This document shows, one piece after another, positions 52,732 to 61,061 of a DNA stretch of 64,000 nucleotides (position 1 is the first letter of the stretch; each line of letters starts with the position of its first letter). The stretch covers positions 1 through 64,000 of the forward strand of contig NZ_JABFAM010000007.1 in assembly GCF_013623775.1 (NCBI RefSeq). The letters run 5' to 3'. Made by a program: the position numbers and the translations under genes. The stretch is from Rufibacter sp. XAAS-G3-1. GTDB lineage: Bacteria > Bacteroidota > Bacteroidia > Cytophagales > Hymenobacteraceae. The notes under the pieces were generated by a model, which saw only the letters and a list, made by a program, of their open reading frames with translations, was not told the origin of the DNA and made no database searches.

Positions 52732-52914
52732 ATGAAAGCAAAGAAAATAGAGTTGGACGTTGATTATATCGGCGGACAGGAGCCTTTGACCGCAGAAGAG
52801 GAAAAAGCGCTTAGCGAATTCTTTAAAAAGCGCAAAACAGAATCTAAAAGAGTTGCCGCTGTCAGAAAAGCAAAGCCAGCAAATAGCAACTTAAGACAAT
52901 CTCCTCGCCAGTAA
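52732..52914 (+). CDS. Small basic-tailed partner protein of the cassette
   Basis: 60 residues, one base after the previous stop. MKAKKIELDVDYIGGQEPLT then AEEEKALSEFFKKRKTESKR and a Lys/Arg/Ala-rich C-terminus (RKAKPANSNLRQSPRQ). The size, acidic-then-basic layout and tight spacing suggest a cognate partner such as an antitoxin or adaptor; no known domain is recognised. The frame is intact although its partner is frameshifted. Confidence 0.6.
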   Translation: MKAKKIELDVDYIGGQEPLTAEEEKALSEFFKKRKTESKRVAAVRKAKPANSNLRQSPRQ

Positions 52915-52925
52915 AAAGAGCATAG

Positions 52926-52995
52926 GGCATCGGTCTCGTATAAACATCATGCTACGGCCGACGGCCTAGCACGTTGTTTATATGAGACCGATGCC
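52926..52995. repeat. 70-nt imperfect hairpin spanning the cassette/GH74 junction
   Basis: Arms 52926-52959 and 52963-52995, with one bulged C (52955), mismatches 52947/52974 and 52949/52972, and one G-T pair. The outer 12 bp, GGCATCGGTCTC, pair with GAGACCGATGCC at 52984-52995, which encodes the resumed GH74 residues ETDA. So the cassette carries the inverse complement of its own target. Confidence 0.88.
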
Positions 52996-53750
52996 GGACG
53001 TGTCTTGGTGAGTACCAACGGAGGCACCTCTTTTACGGCGGCTGCTACCGGCTTGCCTACCGTGGCCAGTTGGCAGCTATGGGCTTCCAATATTCATCCC
53101 ACCTACGGAGTGGAGGGTGACGTGTGGCTGACAAACCAGAACGGAGGACTGTACCGCTCCACCAATTCGGCAGGTTCTTTCACTAAGATTACCAACGTGC
53201 AGGAAGCCACCAAAGTAGGGTTCGGGAAAGCGAAAGACGGTAACACGTATCCAGCGGTGTACCTAGTAGGAAAGGTGAATAATCAAATGGGCTTTTTCCG
53301 CTCAGATGATGCAGGTGCCACCTGGGGGAGAATTACGGATGACCAGCACCCGTTTGGCGGCATCAATGACATCACCGGTGATACCTGGCCACGGCCGGGC
53401 GGGGCATCCTCTACGGCAATATTCCCGGTGTTATCAATGGCATAGCCGATGAACGAGAGGTAGAGCTTAAGTACGGGCCCAATCCCTTCGCCAAGGAGCT
53501 GCGCGTTCAGGCGCCTCATGGGTTCACCTATGAAATCAGGACGTTGACCGGAGCCTTGGTGGAAGCGGGAAGCAGTTCGGGCAAGCTACGGTAGGAGAGG
53601 CCCTGGCACCGGGGTTGTATGTCCTCAAAGCCAGGTACAGAGCCCGCGTGAGCACCATTAAGATTGTCAAGAGATAAGCAGCAGAGGAAACCATCACTCA
53701 CCCATCGGCCCCGGCCGGTACCATTCTGTTTTACACCCAATTTTCAAAAA

Positions 53751-54779
53751 ATGACTTACAAACTATCCCGTCTCAGACGATTTTCCAGTTTGGTTTTGTG
53801 GTAATGGCAATGGCTTGTTCCACTTCAGAAAAGGTGCAGCAGAATTCTAACTCTAATGCCAGTTCCTCCGCAGGCCAGGAGGGCAGCGGCATCAACATGA
53901 CCCATGAAACCCAAATAAATGAGTTGATTGGGAAAATGACCCAGGAGGCGAAAGTGAACATGATTCACGGGGTGTCTTCCTTTTCCTCGGGCGGAGTTCC
54001 GCGCTTGGGTGTTCCTGAGATGGTGATGTCAGATGGCCCGCAGGCGGTACGGCCGCGACTGGTCGCTGGACAATGCAGGCAATGACTCCTCCGCTTATCT
54101 TCCCACCGGCGTTGCTTTGGCCGCTACCTGGAATCCCGAGCTGGGATACGCCTTCGGGGAGGTATTGGGCAGCGAGGCGAAGACGTGATTCTGGGGGCCG
54201 GCGTCAATATCATGCGCACGCCTTTGAACGAACGTAATTTTGAGTATTTGAGCGAAGACCCGTATCTGACCGCGCGCATGGCCGTTGGTTATATAAAAGG
54301 AGTGCAAGACCAAGGGGTTGCCGCCAGTGTGAAGCACTACGCCGGCAATAACCAGGAAATTAAACGCGCCAAAGTAAACGTAGAAATGAGCGAGCGGGCC
54401 CTACGCGAGATTTACCTACCTGCTTTCAAAGCCGCCATCACCCAAGGCGGTGCCTTAACCATTGTGGGCGCTTCTAACAAATTCAGAGGTCAGTACAGCA
54501 CCCATAACCAGTACCTCATCAATGACATCCTGAAAGGAAAGTGGGTCTTAAAGGTTTGGTGATCAGCGACTGGGGAGCCGTTCTGAATACTAGGAAGCCA
54601 TCAACAACGGCACCGATATTGAAATGGGCACCGATTTGTTGCAGATGGCTAATATCAACTACAACAAGTTTCTGCTGGGCGGCACGGTGATTCCCTTGGT
54701 GAAAAGTGGCCAAGTGAAAGAAGCGCTTATTGATGAAAAAGTACGTCGCATCTTGCCGGTCATGTACCACGTAGCTTAA
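53751..54779 (+). pseudogene. GH3 beta-glucosidase, truncated with several frameshifts
   Basis: Corrected reading: lipoprotein-type start MTYKLSRLRRFSSLVL, frameshift, MAMACSTSEKVQQ; then INELIGKMTQEAKVNMIHGV, VPRLGVPEMVMSDGP, frameshift, GRDWSLDNAGNDSSAYLPTG, frameshift, ILGAGVNIMRTPLNERNFEY, YLSEDPYLTARMAVGYIKGV, SVKHYAGNNQE, frameshift, GLVISDWGAV with the nucleophile Asp, frameshift, then INNGTDIEMGTDL, closing RRILPVMYHVA. At least five frame breaks. Only the (alpha/beta)8 domain is present (about 340 codons versus 700-800 in intact enzymes). GH3 enzymes finish xyloglucan or beta-glucan oligosaccharides, matching the GH74 remnant next to it. Confidence 0.9.
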
Positions 54780-54792
54780 GCTAAGCTTGTTA

Positions 54793-54867
54793 CGAAAGAG
54801 CCGTAGTCCTGTAGGCTGCGGCTCTTTCCGTTTTAGGGGTGTTTTTAAGAAAATAGCCCTGAAACGA
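54793..54867. terminator. Hairpin after the GH3 remnant, followed by a PR40 copy
   Basis: Stem CGAAAGAGCCG (54793-54803) with CGGCTCTTTC (54819-54828). PR40 at 54829-54867 (CGTTTTAGGGGTG...TAGCCCTGAAACG). A half PR40 lies at 55061-55087. Confidence 0.65.
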
Positions 54868-55092
54868 GATTGCTTGAAATAGGGGTTCTGCTGCATCAGG
54901 TAACTTCGGGCTAAAGTTCCTACCCCTTCCTTATTCACAGGTTGCCCGCCTTTCTCGTACCTGTCATCTTGGAAAGTTCTTGAGAGCAAGCTGTAAAAGC
55001 TGTATAGGATATTGCTCTTCGGTCACAAAATCCTTTCAGAATGACAGAGAATGTAAGCGGTTTTTAGCCTGTTTTCCCGAAAAGTGATTGAG

Positions 55093-55254
55093 AGCTTGTT
55101 TGAAATTTGTCTTTCGTGCTGCAAATGTCCATAGCAAGAACCTGCGTTCGCGCTTTGATCGCCTTCGTAGCGCGGCTACTAGGCTCAAAAACAGGCTTCC
55201 ATAGAACCTTTCTCTTGCCAGTTGAGCTTACGAATCCAATGTTTAAACAAGCTC
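55093..55254. mobile_element. MITE-like element, GAGCtTGTTTAAA family (copy C)
   Basis: Ends GAGCTTGTTTGAAATTTG and AATGTTTAAACAAGCTC, flanked by TGA and TAA (a possible diverged TNA duplication). The core CGCTTTGATCGCCTTCGTAG and AGAACCTTTCTCTTGCCAG match copies B and D. Confidence 0.75.
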
Positions 55255-55259
55255 TAAAA

Positions 55260-56092
55260 ACACGAGGGGATGGAAAGCGCTTCCATCACTGATGTGCTTT
55301 AAAAGGGAAGATTCCCCTCGTTTATCTCTAGCGAGGGTGCGCTACCTGCGGTGTCCCGCCGCTTTGTATTAAAAAATGCCCAGAAGCGGACAAAGGCTGC
55401 AGGTAGCTTCCGCTGGTCAGCCTTTCGGTACCACCTGCCCTCTTCTGAAAATCTTTTATTCAAATGCTAGTTTGGGAGATTGCCTCAAAATTCGTTAAAA
55501 AAATACCACTATGAATTGCCCCTTTAGTATGACTTTAAGTTTAAAAAATTAGTTTATTTAGGAATTTTGTATTCTCTGCGCCCGTTGCTGCCCCAACTCA
55601 TTAGGAAATTATCATTATGTAAATCTGATAAAAGGCATGAAATATTGTAAATTCTTTAAAATAGTCTATATTGTTGCTTCGTGTGCTTGTATTTTATTAA
55701 AACAAGAAATTTTCACCTGTTTATGCCAACGATGGCACATAGATAAACGAAAAAGGTGTTATCAATCTAATAATTGATAAATGAGTATTATATGGGTGCA
55801 TAAAACCTTGTTAGTTTTGTATAGCTGCTAACCCTCTTCAAAAGGATCTTCCTTCAAAAGGATCTTCTATAAGATAAGAAAGTGAAGGGAAGTGTGAAAA
55901 AGAAGATTCTTCTCCTCATATAAGACAAAGGCACAAAGTGGCTCCCTTTTCTGACCCCAGATCAGGATTGGTGCCAGGTGCCTAAGGTAAATCTGGGCTC
56001 ATTGCAGAATACTTAAATAGCCCTGTGGCTTGTTTCTCCTGGCCATGCTCTTTTTCAACCATATTATGTTTACTACCTAATCTACTTACCCT
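55260..56092 (+). promoter_or_regulatory. Long gene-free upstream region of the susC operon
   Basis: 830 bp without an ORF. From about 55470 it becomes strongly AT-rich. TAGTTTTG at 55812-55819 matches TAnnTTTG but lacks a -33 TTG; if used, it gives a 270-base leader. A perfect 16-bp tandem duplication CTTCAAAAGGATCTTC occupies 55836-55867 in that leader. 55330-55412 has the distant inverted pair GCTACCTGC/GCAGGTAGC. No regulator gene is visible in the window. Confidence 0.4.
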
Positions 56093-59000
56093 ATGATTAA
56101 AAACTTGTACTCAGACAAAGATTACCAACAAAGTGAGTGTGTCTTAAAGCCTAAGACAGTCTGGGTGATGATAGTCCTCATAATGGCTATTTTCACTCAG
56201 GCCTTTGATGGTCTGGCACAGGGTGCCAGACGAACCGTTACCGGTAGGGTAACCTCGGCCACTGACAATACGGGGATGCCAGGTGTGAGCGTGGTAGTGA
56301 AGGGCACCACAAATGGGGCTTCTACTGATGCAAACGGAAACTTCTCCTTAGAAGCCGCCAACACAGATGTTCTGGTGGTTACGTTCATTGGTTACATAGC
56401 CCAGGAAGTGCCGGTAGGCACCAATACCGCCCTTAATGTGGCTCTACGGGAAGATGCCCAGACGCTGAACGAGGTAGTAGTGACCGGGTATGGCGAGTTA
56501 CGGAGAAATGACATTACCGGCGCTCAGACCAACATTAGTGCCGTAGAAATAGAAAGAACAGTAAACACTACCATTGAGCAGGCACTCCAGGGTAGGGCAC
56601 CCGGGGTGTATGTTACCCAGAATACGGGTGCTCCGGGGGGAGGTATCTCTGTAAACATTAGGGGGGTAAACACTATTGGCGGTACTAATGAGCCACTTTA
56701 TGTAATAGATGGTGTGCAGATTATGCCTACTAACTCCGCTAGTGGAACAAACCCCTTAGCCGCCATAAATCCATCTGATATTGAAAGCATGGAAATCCTG
56801 CAAGGGCCTTCCGCCACAGCCGTTTACGGCTCAAGAGCCACTAACGGCGTTGTGCTTATTACAACCAAACGTGGAAAGGCTGGTGAAGTACGGGTAAATT
56901 ATGGTTACCTGTATAGTATCCAGACTGCACCAAAAAGGTTAGACGTGATGGATCTGCGGCAGTATGCCCAAATGGAAGTTGAATACAAAGCCATTGCGGG
57001 CGGTACGGTTAGGGAGGAGTTCAGAGACCCTTCCTTGTTAGGGGGAGGAACAGACTGGCAGAAAGAGTTATTCCAAAGCGCGCCTATGCAAAAGCACCAG
57101 GTGAGCTTAAGCGGAGGTGGTGAAAAAACAACCTACTATCTGTCTGGGGAATACATGAACCAGGAAGGTATAGCCTTAGGTTCAGGCTTCAACCGGTATT
57201 CTGTTCGTTTGAATTTAGATAACAAAGCAAAAGACTGGCTTACAATTGCGGGTAATTTTAATTATGCCCAGACAGATGAGCAATTAGCGTCTACGCAATC
57301 CAACCTGATCTCAAGAGCCATTCGGTTGCCCCCGCATATACCGGTACGGAACATAGATGGTACCTTTGGTGGGGGTACCGTTGTGGTTGGAGGGAATACT
57401 TCTGAACAGTTTACCCCGGCTAACCCTATCGGGTTGGCGAGCATCACTACCAATGAAATAACCAGAAGGCAAGCCTTAGGTGGTTTAACAGTTGGTCTTA
57501 GAATCATGGAAGGGCTAGAATTCCGTACCTCGTTGAATGGGAACGTGAACTTCTCTAACTCAACTTATTTCCTTCCCACCTACCGCTTTGGGTATCAAAC
57601 CAACCCCACTGCCGAACTGGAGAACAGACACAATCTGAATACTTACTGGAACTGGAACCAAATGCTGCAATACCAGAAGCAGTTAGGCCGGCATAGCATC
57701 AATGCGATGGTTACCCACGAATCTCAGGAATCTACCTGGAGAAACCTTTTCGGGGAAAGGCGTGGGTTCCAAACCAATGATATACTTGACCTCAATGCCG
57801 GAGACATCCTTACCAGCGTAGCCGAAGGAGGACACGGTGACTGGGCTATGGAATCTTTCCTGGGCCGTATCAACTACAACTTTGCAGACCGTTACATTGT
57901 TCAGGCTGCCTTCCGGGCAGATGGTTCCGTGTTCTTCGGGCCAGAGAATAAGTGGGGGTACTTCCCCTCTGTTTCAGCTGCCTGGAGAGTTTCCAACGAA
58001 GAGTTTTTCCAGGTTCCTTTCATCAGTGATCTAAGATTGCGGTATGAAATTGGCCTTACGGGTAGCAATGCACAAGGGGGTGGCGCCATTTACGGGACGC
58101 TTGCTCCCGGCCCTACGCCTTGGGGAACAGGTTTTCTTCCAAACAGATATCCTAACCCTGGTTTCCAATGGGAAGAAACCAAAACCAATAACTTTGGCAT
58201 TAACCTAGGTCTGTTCCAAAACAAGATTCAGCTAGAAGCAGATTACTACATCAAAAACACAGATAACCTGATTCTGCCTGCTACCCTGCCATGGTACATG
58301 GGCACTAACGGAAACGGTGCTGTTGGAGCGCCAACAGTGAATATCGGCTCTCTTCAGAATAAAGGCTGGACTGTCAATTTGAACACCATCAACATGGACA
58401 AAGGTGGTTTCACATGGGAAACAAACTTTAACGTATCTCACTTCAAAACTGAGGTGAAGAGCCTTTCTACTGAAAACAGTATCCTGACCCGTACCACTAG
58501 AGAGTGGTTAGAATGGGCGCAACGTACGGTGGTGGGGCAAGCGCCCTGGTTGTTCTACGGATATGTTGAAGATGGTATTTTCCAGAATATGGACGACCTG
58601 AGGAATAGCCCACGTCCTGGTGACGCAAATGGCCAACCTTTGCCAATTGCAGAGAACAGTGTTTGGGTGGGTGATGTAAAGTTCAAAGACCTTAGTGGCC
58701 CGGAAGGCACCCCAGACGGAATCATTGACGGATATGACCAAACCTATATCGGTAATCCCTGGCCTAAATACTACGGAGGTTTAACCAACAGCTTCTCCTA
58801 TAAGGGTTTTAACCTGAGTGTGCTGATCACCAGCACCATTGGTAATGATATCTACAACTGGTTACGTAATGAGAACAGCAATCCAAACAATATCAACCTT
58901 GGCCAAAACCTATTTGTGGGTACATTCAATTACGCTAAAGTAGGAATGGATGAAGCAGGCAATCCTTATCTGCTAAACCCTGGTACAACGGTGGCCAGAA

Positions 59001-59323
59001 TGAATTCAAACAACAAAAACAACAACTTTGAGCGCCATACAGATAAGTATGTAGAAGATGGCTCCTTTGTGAGACTTAAAAACGTGACGCTTACGTACAA
59101 CTTGCCTTCTTCTTTGTTTGGTCGTCAGAAGTACATCAAAGCGGTGAGAATTGGGGCTAGTGCACAGAACATTTGGACAATAACTGGTTATTCAGGTTTT
59201 GACCCAGAGGTAGGTTCGCACGTGGGGGGCTTGGAAAACGCTAACAATGCTGCGATTGGAGTTGACTATGGTCGTTATCCATTAACCCCGGTTTACTCAG
59301 TAAACTTCGGTATTGACTTTTAA
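56093..59323 (+). CDS. SusC/RagA-family TonB-linked outer-membrane transporter
   Basis: A 1076-residue outer-membrane importer of oligosaccharides. Long N-terminal signal region (hydrophobic VWVMIVLIMAIFTQAFDGLA). The carboxypeptidase-D-regulatory-like domain follows (VTGRVTSATDNTGMPGVSVV, FSLEAANTDVLVVTFIGY), then the plug with LNEVVVTGYGELRRNDITGA, the SusC signature LQGRAPGVYV and EPLYVIDGVQI, and a 22-strand barrel to the C-terminus. It pairs with the SusD-like lipoprotein 18 bases downstream. With the GH74/GH3 remnants upstream and glycan-binding proteins downstream, the substrate is probably xyloglucan or another beta-glucan (inference). Confidence 0.94.
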   Translation: MIKNLYSDKDYQQSECVLKPKTVWVMIVLIMAIFTQAFDGLAQGARRTVTGRVTSATDNTGMPGVSVVVKGTTNGASTDANGNFSLEAANTDVLVVTFIGYIAQEVPVGTNTALNVALREDAQTLNEVVVTGYGELRRNDITGAQTNISAVEIERTVNTTIEQALQGRAPGVYVTQNTGAPGGGISVNIRGVNTIGGTNEPLYVIDGVQIMPTNSASGTNPLAAINPSDIESMEILQGPSATAVYGSRATNGVVLITTKRGKAGEVRVNYGYLYSIQTAPKRLDVMDLRQYAQMEVEYKAIAGGTVREEFRDPSLLGGGTDWQKELFQSAPMQKHQVSLSGGGEKTTYYLSGEYMNQEGIALGSGFNRYSVRLNLDNKAKDWLTIAGNFNYAQTDEQLASTQSNLISRAIRLPPHIPVRNIDGTFGGGTVVVGGNTSEQFTPANPIGLASITTNEITRRQALGGLTVGLRIMEGLEFRTSLNGNVNFSNSTYFLPTYRFGYQTNPTAELENRHNLNTYWNWNQMLQYQKQLGRHSINAMVTHESQESTWRNLFGERRGFQTNDILDLNAGDILTSVAEGGHGDWAMESFLGRINYNFADRYIVQAAFRADGSVFFGPENKWGYFPSVSAAWRVSNEEFFQVPFISDLRLRYEIGLTGSNAQGGGAIYGTLAPGPTPWGTGFLPNRYPNPGFQWEETKTNNFGINLGLFQNKIQLEADYYIKNTDNLILPATLPWYMGTNGNGAVGAPTVNIGSLQNKGWTVNLNTINMDKGGFTWETNFNVSHFKTEVKSLSTENSILTRTTREWLEWAQRTVVGQAPWLFYGYVEDGIFQNMDDLRNSPRPGDANGQPLPIAENSVWVGDVKFKDLSGPEGTPDGIIDGYDQTYIGNPWPKYYGGLTNSFSYKGFNLSVLITSTIGNDIYNWLRNENSNPNNINLGQNLFVGTFNYAKVGMDEAGNPYLLNPGTTVARMNSNNKNNNFERHTDKYVEDGSFVRLKNVTLTYNLPSSLFGRQKYIKAVRIGASAQNIWTITGYSGFDPEVGSHVGGLENANNAAIGVDYGRYPLTPVYSVNFGIDF

Positions 59324-59341
59324 TTTAACGGATTAAGTAAA

Positions 59342-61027
59342 ATGAAAAATAATTATTTATACATAGGGGCACTCACGGTCTTGTCTATATTCTCAAGCTG
59401 TGAGGAGGAGTTTCTAGATAGACCCCCGCAAGATACGTTGGTTGACGCCAATTTCTTTAAGAATAATGAACAGGTATTAGCAGCCTCAGCTCCCCTTTAC
59501 AGTGTGGTGTGGAAGGATTATGTTGATAAAGCGTCATGGGCGCTGGGAGATTTAAGGGGAGGGACAACTTTCCGGGCCTGGGGGTTTAGAGATGACGTGT
59601 TGTTCAATACCACAGAAGTCTCTACTTCAAATAATGAAGCGTACCGTGCTTTTTTCATTGTAATTGGTCAATCTAATACGCTCATCCAGAATTTGAACAG
59701 TTATGCTGGCGCAGAGGTGACCCAGGACGTTAAAAACCACGCTATTGCAGAGGCAAGATTCATGCGGGCCACTGCATATTCTTACCTGGTTTCTAATTAT
59801 GGCCCTGTTCCAATTATTGAAAACAACATTGCATTGCTGAACAACTCTGCCGTAACCCGCAATACAGTAGAAAGTGTTTGGGAGTTTATTACCAGAGATT
59901 ACCTTTTTGCGGCAGCAAATCTGCCGGCCACTGCCCTGCAGCCAGGACGGCTAACCAAGTGGTCTGCTGAGGGCATGCTTGCCAGAACCTATTTAACCCG
60001 TGCAGGGGTGGAGTCTACTGGCGGTACTAGAAAGCAGGAGTTCTTAGATAAGGCCAAGGAGTATGCTGAACGGGTCATCACCATGAGCGGCAAGGCTCTT
60101 CTACCTAACTATGCAGATTTGTTCAGGTACCCTTATGACAACAACAATGAATCTTTGTTTGAGCAACAATGGGTATTTACTACAAGCTATGGCTATGCCA
60201 ATACCATGGTGTCGCAGATCACATTTGATAATTCCATCGCGAACGGAGATGGCTGGGGAGGTGACCTGGGAGCCTCTTGGTGGATGCTGAGCCTTTATGA
60301 TGGGCTTATCCAACAAGACGGTGCCAAGCCTGGTTTCACGCTTGATCAGCGGTTAAAAGCTACGTACATGTTGCCCGGTGCTAGTTACCCTGAAATTTCC
60401 AGAACGGTTAGGATGGAAGGTACAACCGAAATCACTGAGCCACTGGTTTTCCCGGCACCAGCCTCCAATGCAGACCAAAGCTTTGCCAGCATTAAGAAAT
60501 ATGTGGTTGGGAAAGCAAAAGATTTGGGAGGAAATGCTACCACGCAAAGATACCCTAACAACACGTATATGTTGCGGCTTGCAGAGATGTATCTGATTTA
60601 TGCAGAAGCTGCTTTAGGAAACAACACATCTACCTCAGACGGCAAGGCACTTGGCTATTTCAATGCGGTGCACATGCGTGCCGGGTTGCCCGTCTTTGAA
60701 GGCCCGCTCACATGGAATGATATCTTTGAAGAGCGTACAAAAGAGTTTGCCATGGAAGGCTTAGCTTGGTATGACCTTGTAAGATTACATTATTATGATC
60801 CACAGGAGGCATACACAATCATTAACAGTCAAGATCGGGGTGGATTGTACTTGATCACGCCAGATCGTATGCCAAACCCTACTGCCTGGACCTTTACTAA
60901 AAGAGGGGAATTGCAAAGAATGGCTACTGCTAACTCCGGAAACTTCTTTCTCCCAATTCCTGCCGCAGAATCAAGCCAGGCACCAAGTTTAAGGAATCCT
61001 CCGGTGCCTTATGAATTCAAAGATTAA
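59342..61027 (+). CDS. SusD/RagB-family nutrient-binding lipoprotein
   Basis: 561 residues, exported lipoprotein with the lipobox-like FSSC at residue 20 and the typical opening EEEFLDRPPQDTLVDANFFK. TPR-rich SusD fold: ARFMRATAYSYLVSNYGPVP, RLTKWSAEGMLARTYL, LRLAEMYLIYAEAAL and EERTKEFAMEGLAWYDLVRL are standard blocks. It caps the SusC barrel as a lid and binds glycan at the surface. Its end overlaps the longest frame of the next gene, whose likely start is 34 bases after this stop. Confidence 0.94.
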   Translation: MKNNYLYIGALTVLSIFSSCEEEFLDRPPQDTLVDANFFKNNEQVLAASAPLYSVVWKDYVDKASWALGDLRGGTTFRAWGFRDDVLFNTTEVSTSNNEAYRAFFIVIGQSNTLIQNLNSYAGAEVTQDVKNHAIAEARFMRATAYSYLVSNYGPVPIIENNIALLNNSAVTRNTVESVWEFITRDYLFAAANLPATALQPGRLTKWSAEGMLARTYLTRAGVESTGGTRKQEFLDKAKEYAERVITMSGKALLPNYADLFRYPYDNNNESLFEQQWVFTTSYGYANTMVSQITFDNSIANGDGWGGDLGASWWMLSLYDGLIQQDGAKPGFTLDQRLKATYMLPGASYPEISRTVRMEGTTEITEPLVFPAPASNADQSFASIKKYVVGKAKDLGGNATTQRYPNNTYMLRLAEMYLIYAEAALGNNTSTSDGKALGYFNAVHMRAGLPVFEGPLTWNDIFEERTKEFAMEGLAWYDLVRLHYYDPQEAYTIINSQDRGGLYLITPDRMPNPTAWTFTKRGELQRMATANSGNFFLPIPAAESSQAPSLRNPPVPYEFKD

Positions 61028-61061
61028 GTGTCTGCTGATCACAAATAGAAATATCTATCAT

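Larger units (their letters stand above)
52139..52983 (+). mobile_element. Two-gene cassette inserted in the GH74 gene
   Basis: 845 bp between GH74 codon TAT (52136-52138) and GAG (52984). Excision leaves an uninterrupted frame with the residue spacing expected for GH74 (Y-E-T-D-A-G). TAT stands at both edges (52136-52138 and 52981-52983), so a 3-bp duplication is possible. The content is one frameshifted gene, one 60-residue gene and a terminal 70-nt hairpin that straddles the right edge. No transposase or integrase is encoded. Confidence 0.8.
51385..53677 (+). pseudogene. GH74-type xyloglucanase with T9SS tail, 5'-truncated, interrupted and frameshifted
   Basis: Beta-propeller glycoside hydrolase family 74 sequence: TLNRWWPNDEICRSTNGGST, RDHSLAPYAAV, HWLGDIEIDPFDANTAWFVT, GLEETVPLKLVSPPAGAPLV, then after the insert RVLVSTNGGTSFTAAATGLP and FRSDDAGATWGRITDDQHPF. 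The first 300 or so residues are missing; a stop lies just upstream. An 845-bp cassette (52139-52983) interrupts it after KFYRY, and joining its edges restores KFYRY-ETDAGRV in frame. A frameshift near 53395 (then GRGILYGNIPGVINGIADE) and another near 53590 break the end, whose corrected reading KYGPNPF... to LAPGLYVLKARYR...IVKR is a type A T9SS sorting domain. The enzyme was therefore an exported xyloglucan endo-glucanase. Confidence 0.9.

Noticed and set aside
52926-52995. Canonical integron attC site
   Set aside because: The hairpin has attC-like irregularities, but the GTTRRRY / RYYYAAC core boxes are not present where required, and no integron integrase is in the window.
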